Shown: positions 1-6,821 of the stretch, piece by piece | Layout: every line of letters begins with the position of its first letter | Position numbering within the stretch: the first letter of the stretch is position 1 | Assembly (NCBI GenBank): GCA_041398605.1 | Contig: JAWKUK010000039.1 | Span: 1-15,438 of the forward strand | Length of the DNA: 15,438 nt | DNA from: JAWKUK01 sp041398605 | Lineage (GTDB): Bacteria > Planctomycetota > UBA1135 > GCA-002686595 | Direction: 5' to 3' | Position numbers and translations under genes: made by a program | Notes under the pieces: model-generated | The model's input: only the letters and a program-made list of their open reading frames with translations | Database searches by the model: none | What the model was told of the DNA's origin: nothing

Positions 1-217
1 TTCTGTGGCGCAGGCTCCTACGAGAGCGCGCCCCACAGGCGCCGGCGGGGTTGAGCCCGGCGGCGCAAGGGGGCGCGCAAGTGCCTGGAGGCGTCGCCCG
101 GCAGTCCGGAAGACGTCCATTGCGGGGGATTCAGGGCCACCGCAATGGAGAAGGCGTATCGAGTGCGGCGATCCTGCCGCAAAAACTGAGAAATCCGACC
201 GCACCGCCCCGCGGGAC
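1..217. other. left-edge region without a recognisable gene
   Basis: No reading frame here looks like a real protein. The open frames on both strands are short, Arg/Ala/Pro-rich and continue antisense into the neighbouring secreted-protein gene, which is typical of chance frames in 70% GC DNA. On the minus strand this is the 3' flank of that gene; a T-rich stretch (as read on the minus strand) lies around 180-193, beyond the hairpin at 218-248. The region could also hold the end or promoter of a gene lying outside the window, but nothing visible supports that. Confidence 0.5.
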
Positions 218-248
218 GCCCTGCGGCGCAGGACGTGCGCCGCAGGGC
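218..248 (-). terminator. strong 12-bp hairpin, likely terminator of the secreted-protein gene
   Basis: Two perfect 12-base arms, GCCCTGCGGCGC at 218-229 and its exact reverse complement at 237-248, flank a 7-base loop. The hairpin starts 22 bases past the stop codon of the minus-strand gene ending at 271, the usual place for a terminator. There is no U-tract directly after the stem; the first T-rich stretch on the transcribed strand comes about 25-35 bases later (around 180-193). It could therefore be a stem-only terminator or a 3'-end stabilising hairpin rather than a textbook intrinsic terminator. Confidence 0.55.
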
Positions 249-270
249 CTCAGCGAGGCGGTCGGGGCGA

Positions 271-2856
271 TCAGGGCAGGAACGTGATCGCGCAGGCGTT
301 GCTGAAGTTCGACGTCGCAGCGCCGCCGAGGGTGTCCCGGTGCCAGCACTGGAAGTACAGGGTCTGACCAGGCGACGCCGAGAACGAACCGGTCGGCGTC
401 GGAAGCACGAGCGGGTTGAAGGTGATCGCCACGGTGCCGGACGCGCCCGTGTTGAGGATCGACCCACCGACGACCCGGCCGATCGTGCCGCCGAGGCACA
501 GGCGACCTTGGCTCGCGCCAGGCATGTTCACGTTGCCCGTGCTCTGCGACACGATGAAGTACGAGAACGCATTGAGCTTCATCTCGGTGCACCACAGCTG
601 CTGGCTCGCGCCGACCGACGCGGATCCGCGGCTGGAGATGAAGGACGACCGGCGGCCACCCTCCGCGCTGTCCGCGTGGGCATTCGCGTCGCAGTACTGG
701 ACGCCGATGGCTTGGAACGAGGAGAGATCTGCCGTCGCGGAGTCGAACTGCTGCATGACCAGCGTGGACCCGTTCGCACCGTTGGCGTCCTCCCACATCA
801 TGAGGGCGTCATCCGTCGCGCCTCCGCCGTCCCAGCGCGAGGACACGACCCCGTTGCCCTGCCGACCGCCGGTGTACTGGAGCCGCTGGTGGCGCTCCGA
901 CAGCGCGATCCCGGCGGTGCCGTTGCCGTAGGCCAAGTTGCCCGAGAGGCCGTAGGTGTCGAAGTCCGTCGACCCTGCCGAGGCACCCCAATAGAGCTCG
1001 TCGAAGGTCAGGAAGAAGCTCGTGCCGTTCGTCGCGATGCTCGGACGACGGGTGATCAGCGCCTGGTCGTAGTCCTCGAGGATGGAGATGTCATGCGTCT
1101 GCAGCGGGCCGGACTGGACACAGACCGTGGCGTAGATGTCGTCGTTGTTGACCTGGCGCTGGAACGTGATGGCAAAGGGCCGCTCTCCGAGCCCCGGGAC
1201 GGCGCGATCGAAGGTCGAGGTCACGTCGACGTTGCTCGCGAGCGCCGTGTTGAACGCCAGCTGCTCGGTCGCGCCGGCGAACGTCCCGTCGTAGTAGACG
1301 CGGTGGAAGTAAGGCGTCCCGAGACCGTCTTGGTTCACGTCGCGGATCCAGGCGATGTTCCAGTAGTCGCCGTTGAACGCCTCGTCGCCGCGGCTCTTCG
1401 AGACCTTGGGCGCATAGTCGTCGTCCGCGCCGCTGTTCGCGATCGAGAGCGTCCCCGTCAGGAATGTGCCGTCGGAGTTCACCACCCGCGCGAGGATGTC
1501 GTGGTCGGTTACGTTCCACTCACGCTCCCAGACGACACAGTAGTCCGCGAACGAGGCCCCGCTATACCAGCTCCCGCCGACGTCCGGCTTCACGCAGCTG
1601 AGCGTCGTCTGGTCGATCACGAACGCCGCCGCCGGCATCGTGCGCGTGGCCGCGTCGATGAAGCGACCTTCGATCGCTGCGTTGGCGCTGCCCGGCCCGT
1701 TCGGCGTGGTGCTCGCAACGACGAGCAGATTGCTGTTCGCCGGGCTCGCGGCGATGGCCGGCGTCACCCAGTAGTTGCTCGACGAATCGATGATCACGGT
1801 CGACCCTTGGGTGCCCGCTGTATTGATCGAGGAGGCATAGACGTCGGAGTCGGTCGAGCTGACATAGTCCTGCCAGACGAACCAGTAGACGCCGCTGCTG
1901 CTGTCGTACGCGACGTCACAGTTCGAGTCATCGTCCGTCGTACCGTACGTGTTCGTGAACTGACCGCCCATCACCGGGTCGATCGTGAGCGGCAACGTCG
2001 CGCCGGCCAGGAACGCGGCCGGGACCGTCAACGCGATGCCGTCGCCCGTCCATTCACGGGTGATCTCGATCTTGTCGCCGTCGGCGTCCAACGCATAGGC
2101 GCGGCCGTAGCGCAGCTCGCCCCAGGTCGGGCTCACGAACCGGATGTGCTCCTCGCCAGGGATGACTTCCCACGCGGAGTCGACGGCCATCTGAACGACA
2201 AGGTCCCCCGCGCCAACGAGGTGGTCGAACACGAAGGTCTGCTCGATGGTGTCGGCCGCGAGGTGGTAGACCTCGCGCAGCGACCCGCGCTCGAGCGTCA
2301 CCGACTCGTCTTCCGCGCGCACGACACCCGAGCGGAACGCGAGCACTTCGCCGCCGACCGTGACACGCGAGAGCTCGAAGCTGGTCGGGTAGCTCTGCGG
2401 CGCGGCCTTCCCGAGCCGCGGCGTGTACTCGATCCCGGCGCCGTCGAAGCGCGCCTTCCAACCGCGGCCGACCGCGGTGACCTCACCCGGCCGCGCGGTC
2501 GTGTCGAGGGCCACGCGCTCGAAGGCGCGAGCGTGAACGAGCGCCTTGTTCTCGAGCTCTTCGCGCGGCGCTGCGCTCGCCCCAACGCGGGGGAGCACCG
2601 CAGCGGAGCGCGCGAGCGCTTCAGCGTCCTGGCGCTCGATCTCAGCGAGCTTCTCGGCCGTCAAAGTGCTTGCGCCGTTCGTGCGAGTGTCGCCGTTGAC
2701 CCAAAGGGCCGGGGCGACCTCGCCCTCACTGTCGCGGACGTCGGGGGCCTCCTGCGCGAGCGCGAGCGGCGCAGACACAAGGAGCAGGGGGAGCAGAGGG
2801 AGCGCGCTGAGGCGGAGCGCGCGCGGATCGGAGGTCAGGTGGAATCGAGGGGACAT
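271..2856 (-). CDS. large secreted beta-rich protein with planctomycete-type C-terminal module
   Basis: The function is unknown. I place the start at the ATG at 2854-2856 because it gives a good signal peptide: a basic N-region, a Leu-rich core and an ALA cleavage site before Gln35. The upstream ATG at 2934 would put 26 Arg/Ala-rich residues in front of it. The product is 861 residues, about 827 mature. Residues of about 60-295 form a predicted beta region ending in a LTIDPVMG-like motif often found before repeat domains. Residues of about 295-785 contain loosely repeated WxDxxxxxxSDVYA-type strands (e.g. near 323-343), suggesting a beta-propeller-like fold. The last 75 residues (about 786-861) run from a CLGGxIGR motif to a YFQCWHRDT motif and end FSNACAITFLP; I recall this module at the C-termini of many secreted proteins of Poly30-like planctomycetes. 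No catalytic motif is recognised. No clear Shine-Dalgarno precedes the start. An extracellular or cell-surface location is inferred. Confidence 0.8.
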   Translation of the reverse strand: MSPRFHLTSDPRALRLSALPLLPLLLVSAPLALAQEAPDVRDSEGEVAPALWVNGDTRTNGASTLTAEKLAEIERQDAEALARSAAVLPRVGASAAPREELENKALVHARAFERVALDTTARPGEVTAVGRGWKARFDGAGIEYTPRLGKAAPQSYPTSFELSRVTVGGEVLAFRSGVVRAEDESVTLERGSLREVYHLAADTIEQTFVFDHLVGAGDLVVQMAVDSAWEVIPGEEHIRFVSPTWGELRYGRAYALDADGDKIEITREWTGDGIALTVPAAFLAGATLPLTIDPVMGGQFTNTYGTTDDDSNCDVAYDSSSGVYWFVWQDYVSSTDSDVYASSINTAGTQGSTVIIDSSSNYWVTPAIAASPANSNLLVVASTTPNGPGSANAAIEGRFIDAATRTMPAAAFVIDQTTLSCVKPDVGGSWYSGASFADYCVVWEREWNVTDHDILARVVNSDGTFLTGTLSIANSGADDDYAPKVSKSRGDEAFNGDYWNIAWIRDVNQDGLGTPYFHRVYYDGTFAGATEQLAFNTALASNVDVTSTFDRAVPGLGERPFAITFQRQVNNDDIYATVCVQSGPLQTHDISILEDYDQALITRRPSIATNGTSFFLTFDELYWGASAGSTDFDTYGLSGNLAYGNGTAGIALSERHQRLQYTGGRQGNGVVSSRWDGGGATDDALMMWEDANGANGSTLVMQQFDSATADLSSFQAIGVQYCDANAHADSAEGGRRSSFISSRGSASVGASQQLWCTEMKLNAFSYFIVSQSTGNVNMPGASQGRLCLGGTIGRVVGGSILNTGASGTVAITFNPLVLPTPTGSFSASPGQTLYFQCWHRDTLGGAATSNFSNACAITFLP

Positions 2857-2909
2857 GATGTCTCGAGCCGTGGCGGCGCCACGACAGGGGCTTGGGTCAG
2901 GTCGAGCGC

Positions 2910-2927
2910 GCGCGACTGAGGTCGCGC
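2910..2927 (-). other. 7-bp GC hairpin in the leader of the secreted-protein gene
   Basis: GCGCGAC at 2910-2916 and its exact complement GTCGCGC at 2921-2927 enclose a TGAG loop (CTCA in the minus-strand transcript). It lies about 54 bases upstream of the chosen start codon and just after the rejected upstream ATG at 2934. If that region is transcribed leader it would fold; a regulatory role is only a possibility, because short GC hairpins are common by chance at this base composition. Confidence 0.25.
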
Positions 2928-3007
2928 TGCGCATCGCGGAGCTACACGCCGGAGGTGAGCCGACGGCTCCTCAACGCACCTAACTGCTCGACCCTGACCA
3001 CAATGGA

Positions 3008-3029
3008 CAGAGAATCCCTGGAATCTCTG
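3008..3029. promoter_or_regulatory. 22-bp dyad, possible operator
   Basis: CAGAGAATCC (3008-3017) and GGAATCTCTG (3020-3029) are reverse complements apart from one mismatched pair, separated by only two bases. The dyad is notably A/T-richer than its surroundings. It lies about 150 bases upstream of the secreted-protein start, where an operator could sit, and about 88 bases past the end of the lipid-transport operon. The two-base loop makes an RNA hairpin less favourable than a protein-bound palindrome. No regulator gene is nearby to pair it with. Confidence 0.3.
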
Positions 3030-3075
3030 CGCACGCACGTCGCGGCCCGCTCCAGCGACGCAAGGCGCCACCTAG

Positions 3076-3090
3076 GCGCTCGCCGAGCGC
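3076..3090 (-). terminator. weak hairpin after the lipid-transport operon
   Basis: GCGCTC (3076-3081) and GAGCGC (3085-3090) pair around a GCC loop, 26 bases past the stop codon of the last operon gene on the minus strand. An overlapping alternative pairing with GGCGCC at 3064-3069 also exists. There is no U-tract. The position suits a terminator, but the stem is short and the call is weak. Confidence 0.25.
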
Positions 3091-3116
3091 GCCCATCACT
3101 CGGCCCGAGCCGCCGC

Positions 3117-3731
3117 TCACGCCCCCGCAACCGCTTCGATCTGCCGACGGGTCTCGGCTGCGACGGCTCCGACCGCTGCGCACATGGCGCGCGCGAGCGC
3201 CGCAGGCCCCTCACCCTCGAGCTCGACCAACGCGGTCACTGCGCGGTCGACTAGGGCTCGATCTCCCGCGCCCGTGAGCAGGACGCCGAGCTCGATGTAG
3301 GCGCGCGGCCGCGGCGCTGCGGAGCCCGCGGGCGCCTCCTCGAATGCCCGCACCTCCACGTCGAGCGCGAGCACGGCGCGTCCGTCGCGCAGGAACACGC
3401 CACTCTCAAAGAGCTCGCGCTCGAGCGTGCGCGAGACGACCGCCTCTGGGAGCTCCGTCCAGCGCTCCAGCTCGCGGAAGCCATATTCCTGCCCTGTCCG
3501 CCACGCCATCCGCTCGCCCAGATGGCGCGCGGCAGTGACCCTGCGCAGCCGGAGCGCGACCGGCGCGTCCACGAGCACCGCAGCATCGATCGCCGACACA
3601 CGCTCGGGCGCGGCGGAGAACCAACGGATCCTAGGCGGCGGGTCGGGCAGCAAGCTGCACGCGGGCGCGACGAGGAGCGCGCACGCGCACCACCACTTCG
3701 AGGGCAGCATTCGTTTCATCGTCAATCTCAT
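3117..3731 (-). CDS. ABC-transport auxiliary lipoprotein (PqiC-like, PF03886 family)
   Basis: This is the last gene of the lipid-transport operon. Its ATG overlaps the stop of the MCE gene by 4 bases (ATGA), which decides the start over the in-frame ATGs at codons 5 and 8. The 204-residue product starts with a short basic segment and hydrophobic stretch ending in VAPAC, a lipobox with Cys25 as the lipidated residue. Ser at +2 fits outer-membrane sorting under the proteobacterial Lol rule. The core has the family pattern: a beta strand with Arg residues (LRLRRVTAARHLGERMAWRT), then Tyr-Gly-Phe and a Glu-rich RWTELPEAV segment, then a DVEVRAFEE strand. Known relatives such as PqiC sit in the outer membrane and dock onto MCE needles, so this protein likely receives the distal end of the MCE protein encoded next to it. 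The family is assigned from pattern and context, not from a search. Confidence 0.75.
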   Translation of the reverse strand: MRLTMKRMLPSKWWCACALLVAPACSLLPDPPPRIRWFSAAPERVSAIDAAVLVDAPVALRLRRVTAARHLGERMAWRTGQEYGFRELERWTELPEAVVSRTLERELFESGVFLRDGRAVLALDVEVRAFEEAPAGSAAPRPRAYIELGVLLTGAGDRALVDRAVTALVELEGEGPAALARAMCAAVGAVAAETRRQIEAVAGA

Positions 3732-4828
3732 CGTCCGCCCTCCGGGCGCCCGCGCAGGAGCGAGCCAGGATCGCGCTCGAGGTAGGCCGCGAGCTCCTCG
3801 ATGCGGCGCAGCGCTGCGCGCAGGTCGCCCAGGGTCTCGCGCAGGTCAGTCGCCGCGGGTTGCAGGTCTCGGGCCAAGGTCTGGAACGAGGCCGCCGCGT
3901 CCGTGACGGACGCCGTGGTGCCCCGGATCGCAGCCGTCGTGTCCGAGAGCCCCGCGCCGTTCAACATGTCGCGCGCGGCATCGACCAGCGTCCCTGCATC
4001 GTTCGCGAGCGAGACCAAGCTCGAGGCGGCCCGTTCGACCGGGCCGTCGCCCGTGCCGAGGCGGTCGATCAGCGCGCGCAGCCCGGCCGCCGCTTCGCGC
4101 CCGTCCTGCACGAGCCCCCCGACTTGGCTGACGAGGTCCTCGCCGCTCGGCCCGAGGTGTCCGACGACCTGATCGGCGCTGGCCAAGAGCCGCTCGCCGC
4201 CGTCCAGCAGCCGCACGATCCGCGCGTTCAGCGCCGGCGTATCGATCGCAGCCACGCGCGCCTCCAAGGTCAGCGCGAGGTCGCGAGCCGCAGCGAGCGT
4301 CCGCGGCAGCTCTTCGCCGATCCCACGCGCAGCCCCTTCGAGGCTCGCGAGCGTCGAAGGCCCAGACGGGATGAAGTTGCGCGGCGGTGTGAACGAGATG
4401 CGCGGCGTCGGCGTCGTGGGCGCGACGAAGTCCGCCTCGATGAACTTCACGCCAGTGATGCCCGTCGTCGAGAGGAAGAGGCGCAGCTGCGAGTCGCCGG
4501 CGAGGTCCGCGTCCGACATGGAAGTCAGGCTCGCCTCCGGGATCCCCAGGCGCCGGAGCTCGTCAGCTTCGATGCGCGCCTTGACCTCCACGAGCTTGCC
4601 GTCGGGCGCGATGCGAATGCTCGCCACCGTTCCGATCGGCACGCCGCGCACCTTGACGGGCGCGCCGAGGTCGAGGCCCTGGACGGACTCTTCGAAGTAC
4701 GTCACGCGCTCGACCGTCTCTTTGTTGAAGCGCTGCGCGCCGACCCAGAACAGCGTGCCGAGGCCAAGCGTCGCCGTCGCGACGACAAAGACCCCGAGCT
4801 TCCAGTGATTCGTGCCGCTGCCGCTCAT
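3728..4828 (-). CDS. mlaD: MCE-domain (MlaD-type) lipid-transport protein with long helical tail
   Basis: This is the periplasmic substrate-handling subunit of an MCE/Mla-type ABC system. The 366-residue product has a short cytoplasmic N-terminus, one membrane helix at about 11-31, and a single MCE domain at about 40-135. The MCE hallmark VQGLDLGAPVKVRGVPIGTV is at residues 49-68. After a Pro/Thr-rich linker (about 136-165, including NFIPSGPSTLASLEG) comes a roughly 190-residue, Ala/Leu-rich, probably coiled-coil tail ending in LERDPGSLLRGR. Known MCE proteins form hexameric rings; a long helical tail suggests a periplasm-spanning tube rather than the short MlaD of E. coli. The start overlaps the ATPase stop by 4 bases and the end overlaps the lipoprotein start by 4 bases. 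The transported lipid cannot be told from the sequence. Confidence 0.88.
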   Translation of the reverse strand: MSGSGTNHWKLGVFVVATATLGLGTLFWVGAQRFNKETVERVTYFEESVQGLDLGAPVKVRGVPIGTVASIRIAPDGKLVEVKARIEADELRRLGIPEASLTSMSDADLAGDSQLRLFLSTTGITGVKFIEADFVAPTTPTPRISFTPPRNFIPSGPSTLASLEGAARGIGEELPRTLAAARDLALTLEARVAAIDTPALNARIVRLLDGGERLLASADQVVGHLGPSGEDLVSQVGGLVQDGREAAAGLRALIDRLGTGDGPVERAASSLVSLANDAGTLVDAARDMLNGAGLSDTTAAIRGTTASVTDAAASFQTLARDLQPAATDLRETLGDLRAALRRIEELAAYLERDPGSLLRGRPEGGR

Positions 4829-5562
4829 GCTCGAGCCTCCAAGGGTCGCCGGTTGAAGAAGGCGCGCACGTAAGGGTCAGCGCTCGTGTCGCGCAGCCGC
4901 CGCGGCTCACCGCGCGCGAGGATGCCGCGCGCGCGCTTGTCCAGCAGCACGCACCTGCTGCCGATGCGATAGATGCTCTCCAGCTCGTGCGTCACGATGA
5001 CGAGGGTGAGGCCGAGCGAGCGATTCAGAGTGAGCAACAGCTCATCGAGCTCGGCGGCGCTGATCGGGTCGAGGCCCGCCGACGGCTCATCGAGGAACAA
5101 GAGGTCCGTCGACAGCGCCAGCGCGCGCGCGATGCCGGCGCGCTTCTTCATGCCGCCCGAGAGCTCGGCCGGCAAGCGCTGGCCCGCGCCTTCGAGGCCG
5201 ACGAGCCGCAGCGTACCGCCGACGACCGACGCGATCGTCGCTGCGTCGAGGTCCGTCCAAGTCTGCAGCGGCAGCGCCACGTTCTGCGCCAGCGTCATCG
5301 AGCCAAACAGCGCCCCCGACTGGAACATCACGCCGAAGCTCGGGCGCTGACCGTGCGCGCGCGCCGGGTCCCCGAGGCCCGCGAGCTCGATCGACCCTCG
5401 CATCGGCTGCTGCAGCCCGATCAAGTGGCGCAGCAGCGTCGACTTGCCACTGCCGGAGCCGCCGAGGATCAGGAAGACGTCGCCACGGTCCACCTCGAAG
5501 TCGAGGTGCTCCATGATCGGCACGCCGTCATGTCCAATGGTGAGGTCGCGCACTTTGATCAT
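4825..5562 (-). CDS. mlaF: ABC transporter ATP-binding protein, MlaF type
   Basis: This is the cytoplasmic ATPase that powers the MCE lipid-transport system. The 245-residue product has every ABC ATPase motif intact: Walker A GGSGSGKST (34-42), Q-loop Gln81 in VMFQSGALF, signature LSGGM (134-138), Walker B LLFLDEP (154-160), D-loop SAGLD (161-165) and switch His192. The VMFQSGALF context and the KKRAGIARALA run after the signature are typical of MlaF-type ATPases rather than importer or drug-export ATPases. It starts 5 bases after the permease stop and shares an ATGA overlap with the MCE gene. The start is the first in-frame ATG and gives the normal domain start (MIKVRDLTIGHDG). No clear ribosome binding site is seen, so translational coupling to the permease is likely. 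Confidence 0.93.
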   Translation of the reverse strand: MIKVRDLTIGHDGVPIMEHLDFEVDRGDVFLILGGSGSGKSTLLRHLIGLQQPMRGSIELAGLGDPARAHGQRPSFGVMFQSGALFGSMTLAQNVALPLQTWTDLDAATIASVVGGTLRLVGLEGAGQRLPAELSGGMKKRAGIARALALSTDLLFLDEPSAGLDPISAAELDELLLTLNRSLGLTLVIVTHELESIYRIGSRCVLLDKRARGILARGEPRRLRDTSADPYVRAFFNRRPLEARA

Positions 5563-5567
5563 CGCGC

Positions 5568-6704
5568 TCAGATGCCCCAGAGGTCAAAGAGGACCGCGAA
5601 CACTGCGTCCGCGACGACGAGGTAGAAGAGCGTCTTCACGACCGCTCCGGTCGTCGCGTGGCCGACCCCCTCCGCGCCGCCCTCGGTCGCGAGGCCGCGC
5701 TCACATGCGACGAGAGCGATGATCCCGCCGAACGCCACGGACTTGAGCAAGCCGCCGAGCACGTCCGGGAGCGCGAGCGCTTCCTGCGTCGCGAGGATGT
5801 ACCCATTCAAGCTGACCTCCAAGGTGCTGATCGCGACGAGCGCGCCGCCCAGCAGCCCGACGATGTCGGCGAAGGCCGTCAACAACGGCAACACCAGCAG
5901 CAGCGCGAGGAGCCGCGGGAAGACGAGATAGCGATAAGGGCACAGCCCCATCGTCGTGAGCGCGTCGACCTCCTCGGAGACCTTCATCGTGCCGAGCTCC
6001 GCGGCGATCGCGGCCCCGGAGCGCCCCGCGACGACGATCGCGGTCATCAAGGGCGCGAGCTCGCGCGTCAGCGAGAGACCGACGAGCGTCGCGACGAGGG
6101 TGTCTGCGCCGAACTTGCGCAGCTGGATCGCCGCTTGGAACGCAGTGATGAGCCCGATCAAGAGCCCGATCGTCCCGACGATCGCGAGGCCGTCGGCGCC
6201 ATGGCGCTCCATCTGCCGCGAGACCTGCCCCCACGCGACCGTCCATGGCCTGCGCACCGCGGCGAGGATCGCGAGCGAGGCTTCGCCGATGAAGGCCAGG
6301 AGCGCGCGCACGTTTCTGATCATCTCGATCGTCGCCGCGCCGACCTCGTCGAAGAAGCCGCGGCGCTTCGGGATCGGGCGCACCGCGCACGCGTCAGGTC
6401 CGACATAGAGGCCGAGCACGTCACGAACGTGGGCGGCCCCGCCGACGAACCGCGGGCGTGGATCAGCGTCGACCTCGCACCACGCGTCCGCGAGGACGGC
6501 GGCAGCGCCACCTTCGAGCCGCTCGACGAGGCTCAGGTCCACCTCGCGCACAGGGCCCACCCGGAACGCCTCGTGCAGCGCCGCGCGCAATCGACCGGCG
6601 CCGATGGTCGTCAACGAACCGGCGAGTCGGACTCGGCCGTGCTCAGCCTCATAACGTGCAAGCTGCACGTCGTTCGTGTCCGTCGCCGTGAGCCCGTTCG
6701 CCAT
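5568..6704 (-). CDS. mlaE: STAS-MlaE fusion ABC permease
   Basis: This is the first gene of the lipid-transport operon and encodes its inner-membrane permease. The 378-residue product has an N-terminal STAS-like domain (about 11-105, with VDLSLVERLEGGAAAVLADAW as its central strand-helix), corresponding to the separate MlaB protein of E. coli, fused to a complete MlaE domain (about 120-378). The MlaE core is well conserved, including the LTRELAPLMTAIVVAGRSG stretch followed by AAIAAELGTMKVSEEVDAL, and several hydrophobic helices that reach the C-terminus. An AGGA ribosome-binding element precedes the ATG with a short 4-base spacing. Upstream lies a 117-bp gap holding the presumed operon promoter, which I cannot pin down. 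STAS-MlaE fusions are known in many bacteria, so the fusion is not unusual. Confidence 0.93.
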   Translation of the reverse strand: MANGLTATDTNDVQLARYEAEHGRVRLAGSLTTIGAGRLRAALHEAFRVGPVREVDLSLVERLEGGAAAVLADAWCEVDADPRPRFVGGAAHVRDVLGLYVGPDACAVRPIPKRRGFFDEVGAATIEMIRNVRALLAFIGEASLAILAAVRRPWTVAWGQVSRQMERHGADGLAIVGTIGLLIGLITAFQAAIQLRKFGADTLVATLVGLSLTRELAPLMTAIVVAGRSGAAIAAELGTMKVSEEVDALTTMGLCPYRYLVFPRLLALLLVLPLLTAFADIVGLLGGALVAISTLEVSLNGYILATQEALALPDVLGGLLKSVAFGGIIALVACERGLATEGGAEGVGHATTGAVVKTLFYLVVADAVFAVLFDLWGI

Positions 6705-6761
6705 CCGGTCCTAAGTGGACCATGTCTGCCGCGCGAGGTGAAGCGACTTCCGCGGGCCGGA

Positions 6762-6794
6762 CACGGGCGCGCCGCAGGACCACCGGCGCCCGTG
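6762..6794 (-). terminator. 9-bp inverted repeat after the anchor-I lipoprotein gene
   Basis: CACGGGCGC (6762-6770) and its exact complement GCGCCCGTG (6786-6794) flank a 15-base loop, starting 27 bases past the stop of the minus-strand gene ending at 6822. The position fits a terminator separating that gene from the lipid-transport operon, but no U-tract follows and the loop is large. The only other content of the 117-bp gap (6705-6821) is the presumed promoter of the operon, which shows no clear consensus. Confidence 0.4.
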
Positions 6795-6821
6795 GCTCCC
6801 TAAGCCGAGGTCGTCTTACGC

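Larger units (their letters stand above)
2857..3116. other. 260-bp intergenic region with several dyads
   Basis: This stretch lies between the end of the lipid-transport operon (3117) and the start of the secreted-protein gene (2856), both on the minus strand. It should hold the 3' end of the first and the promoter and 5' leader of the second. I see three dyads, listed separately (2910-2927, 3008-3029, 3076-3090), and a short GAGCCG/CGGCTC dyad at 2957-2969. No convincing -35/-10 pair and no small gene is visible; open frames here are Arg-rich shadows. Confidence 0.5.

Noticed and set aside
235..2919. 894-residue plus-strand open frame antisense to the secreted-protein gene
   Set aside because: Its translation is extremely Arg/Val/Asp-rich with no domain or signal, while the opposite strand gives a signal peptide, a beta-rich body and a recognised C-terminal module. 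Long antisense frames are expected at this GC content.
2857..2934. 26-residue N-terminal extension of the secreted protein from the ATG at 2934
   Set aside because: It would bury the signal peptide behind an Arg/Ala/Pro-rich segment; the ATG at 2856 gives a normal signal peptide.
3860..4873. 337-residue plus-strand open frame over the MCE gene
   Set aside because: It has Arg-rich, shadow-like composition; the minus frame has a clear membrane helix and MCE motif and is translationally coupled to both neighbours.
3117..6704. Drug-efflux or toluene-resistance (Ttg2) operon
   Set aside because: Older names for this gene set suggest solvent resistance, but the MCE and auxiliary lipoprotein subunits fit envelope lipid transport.
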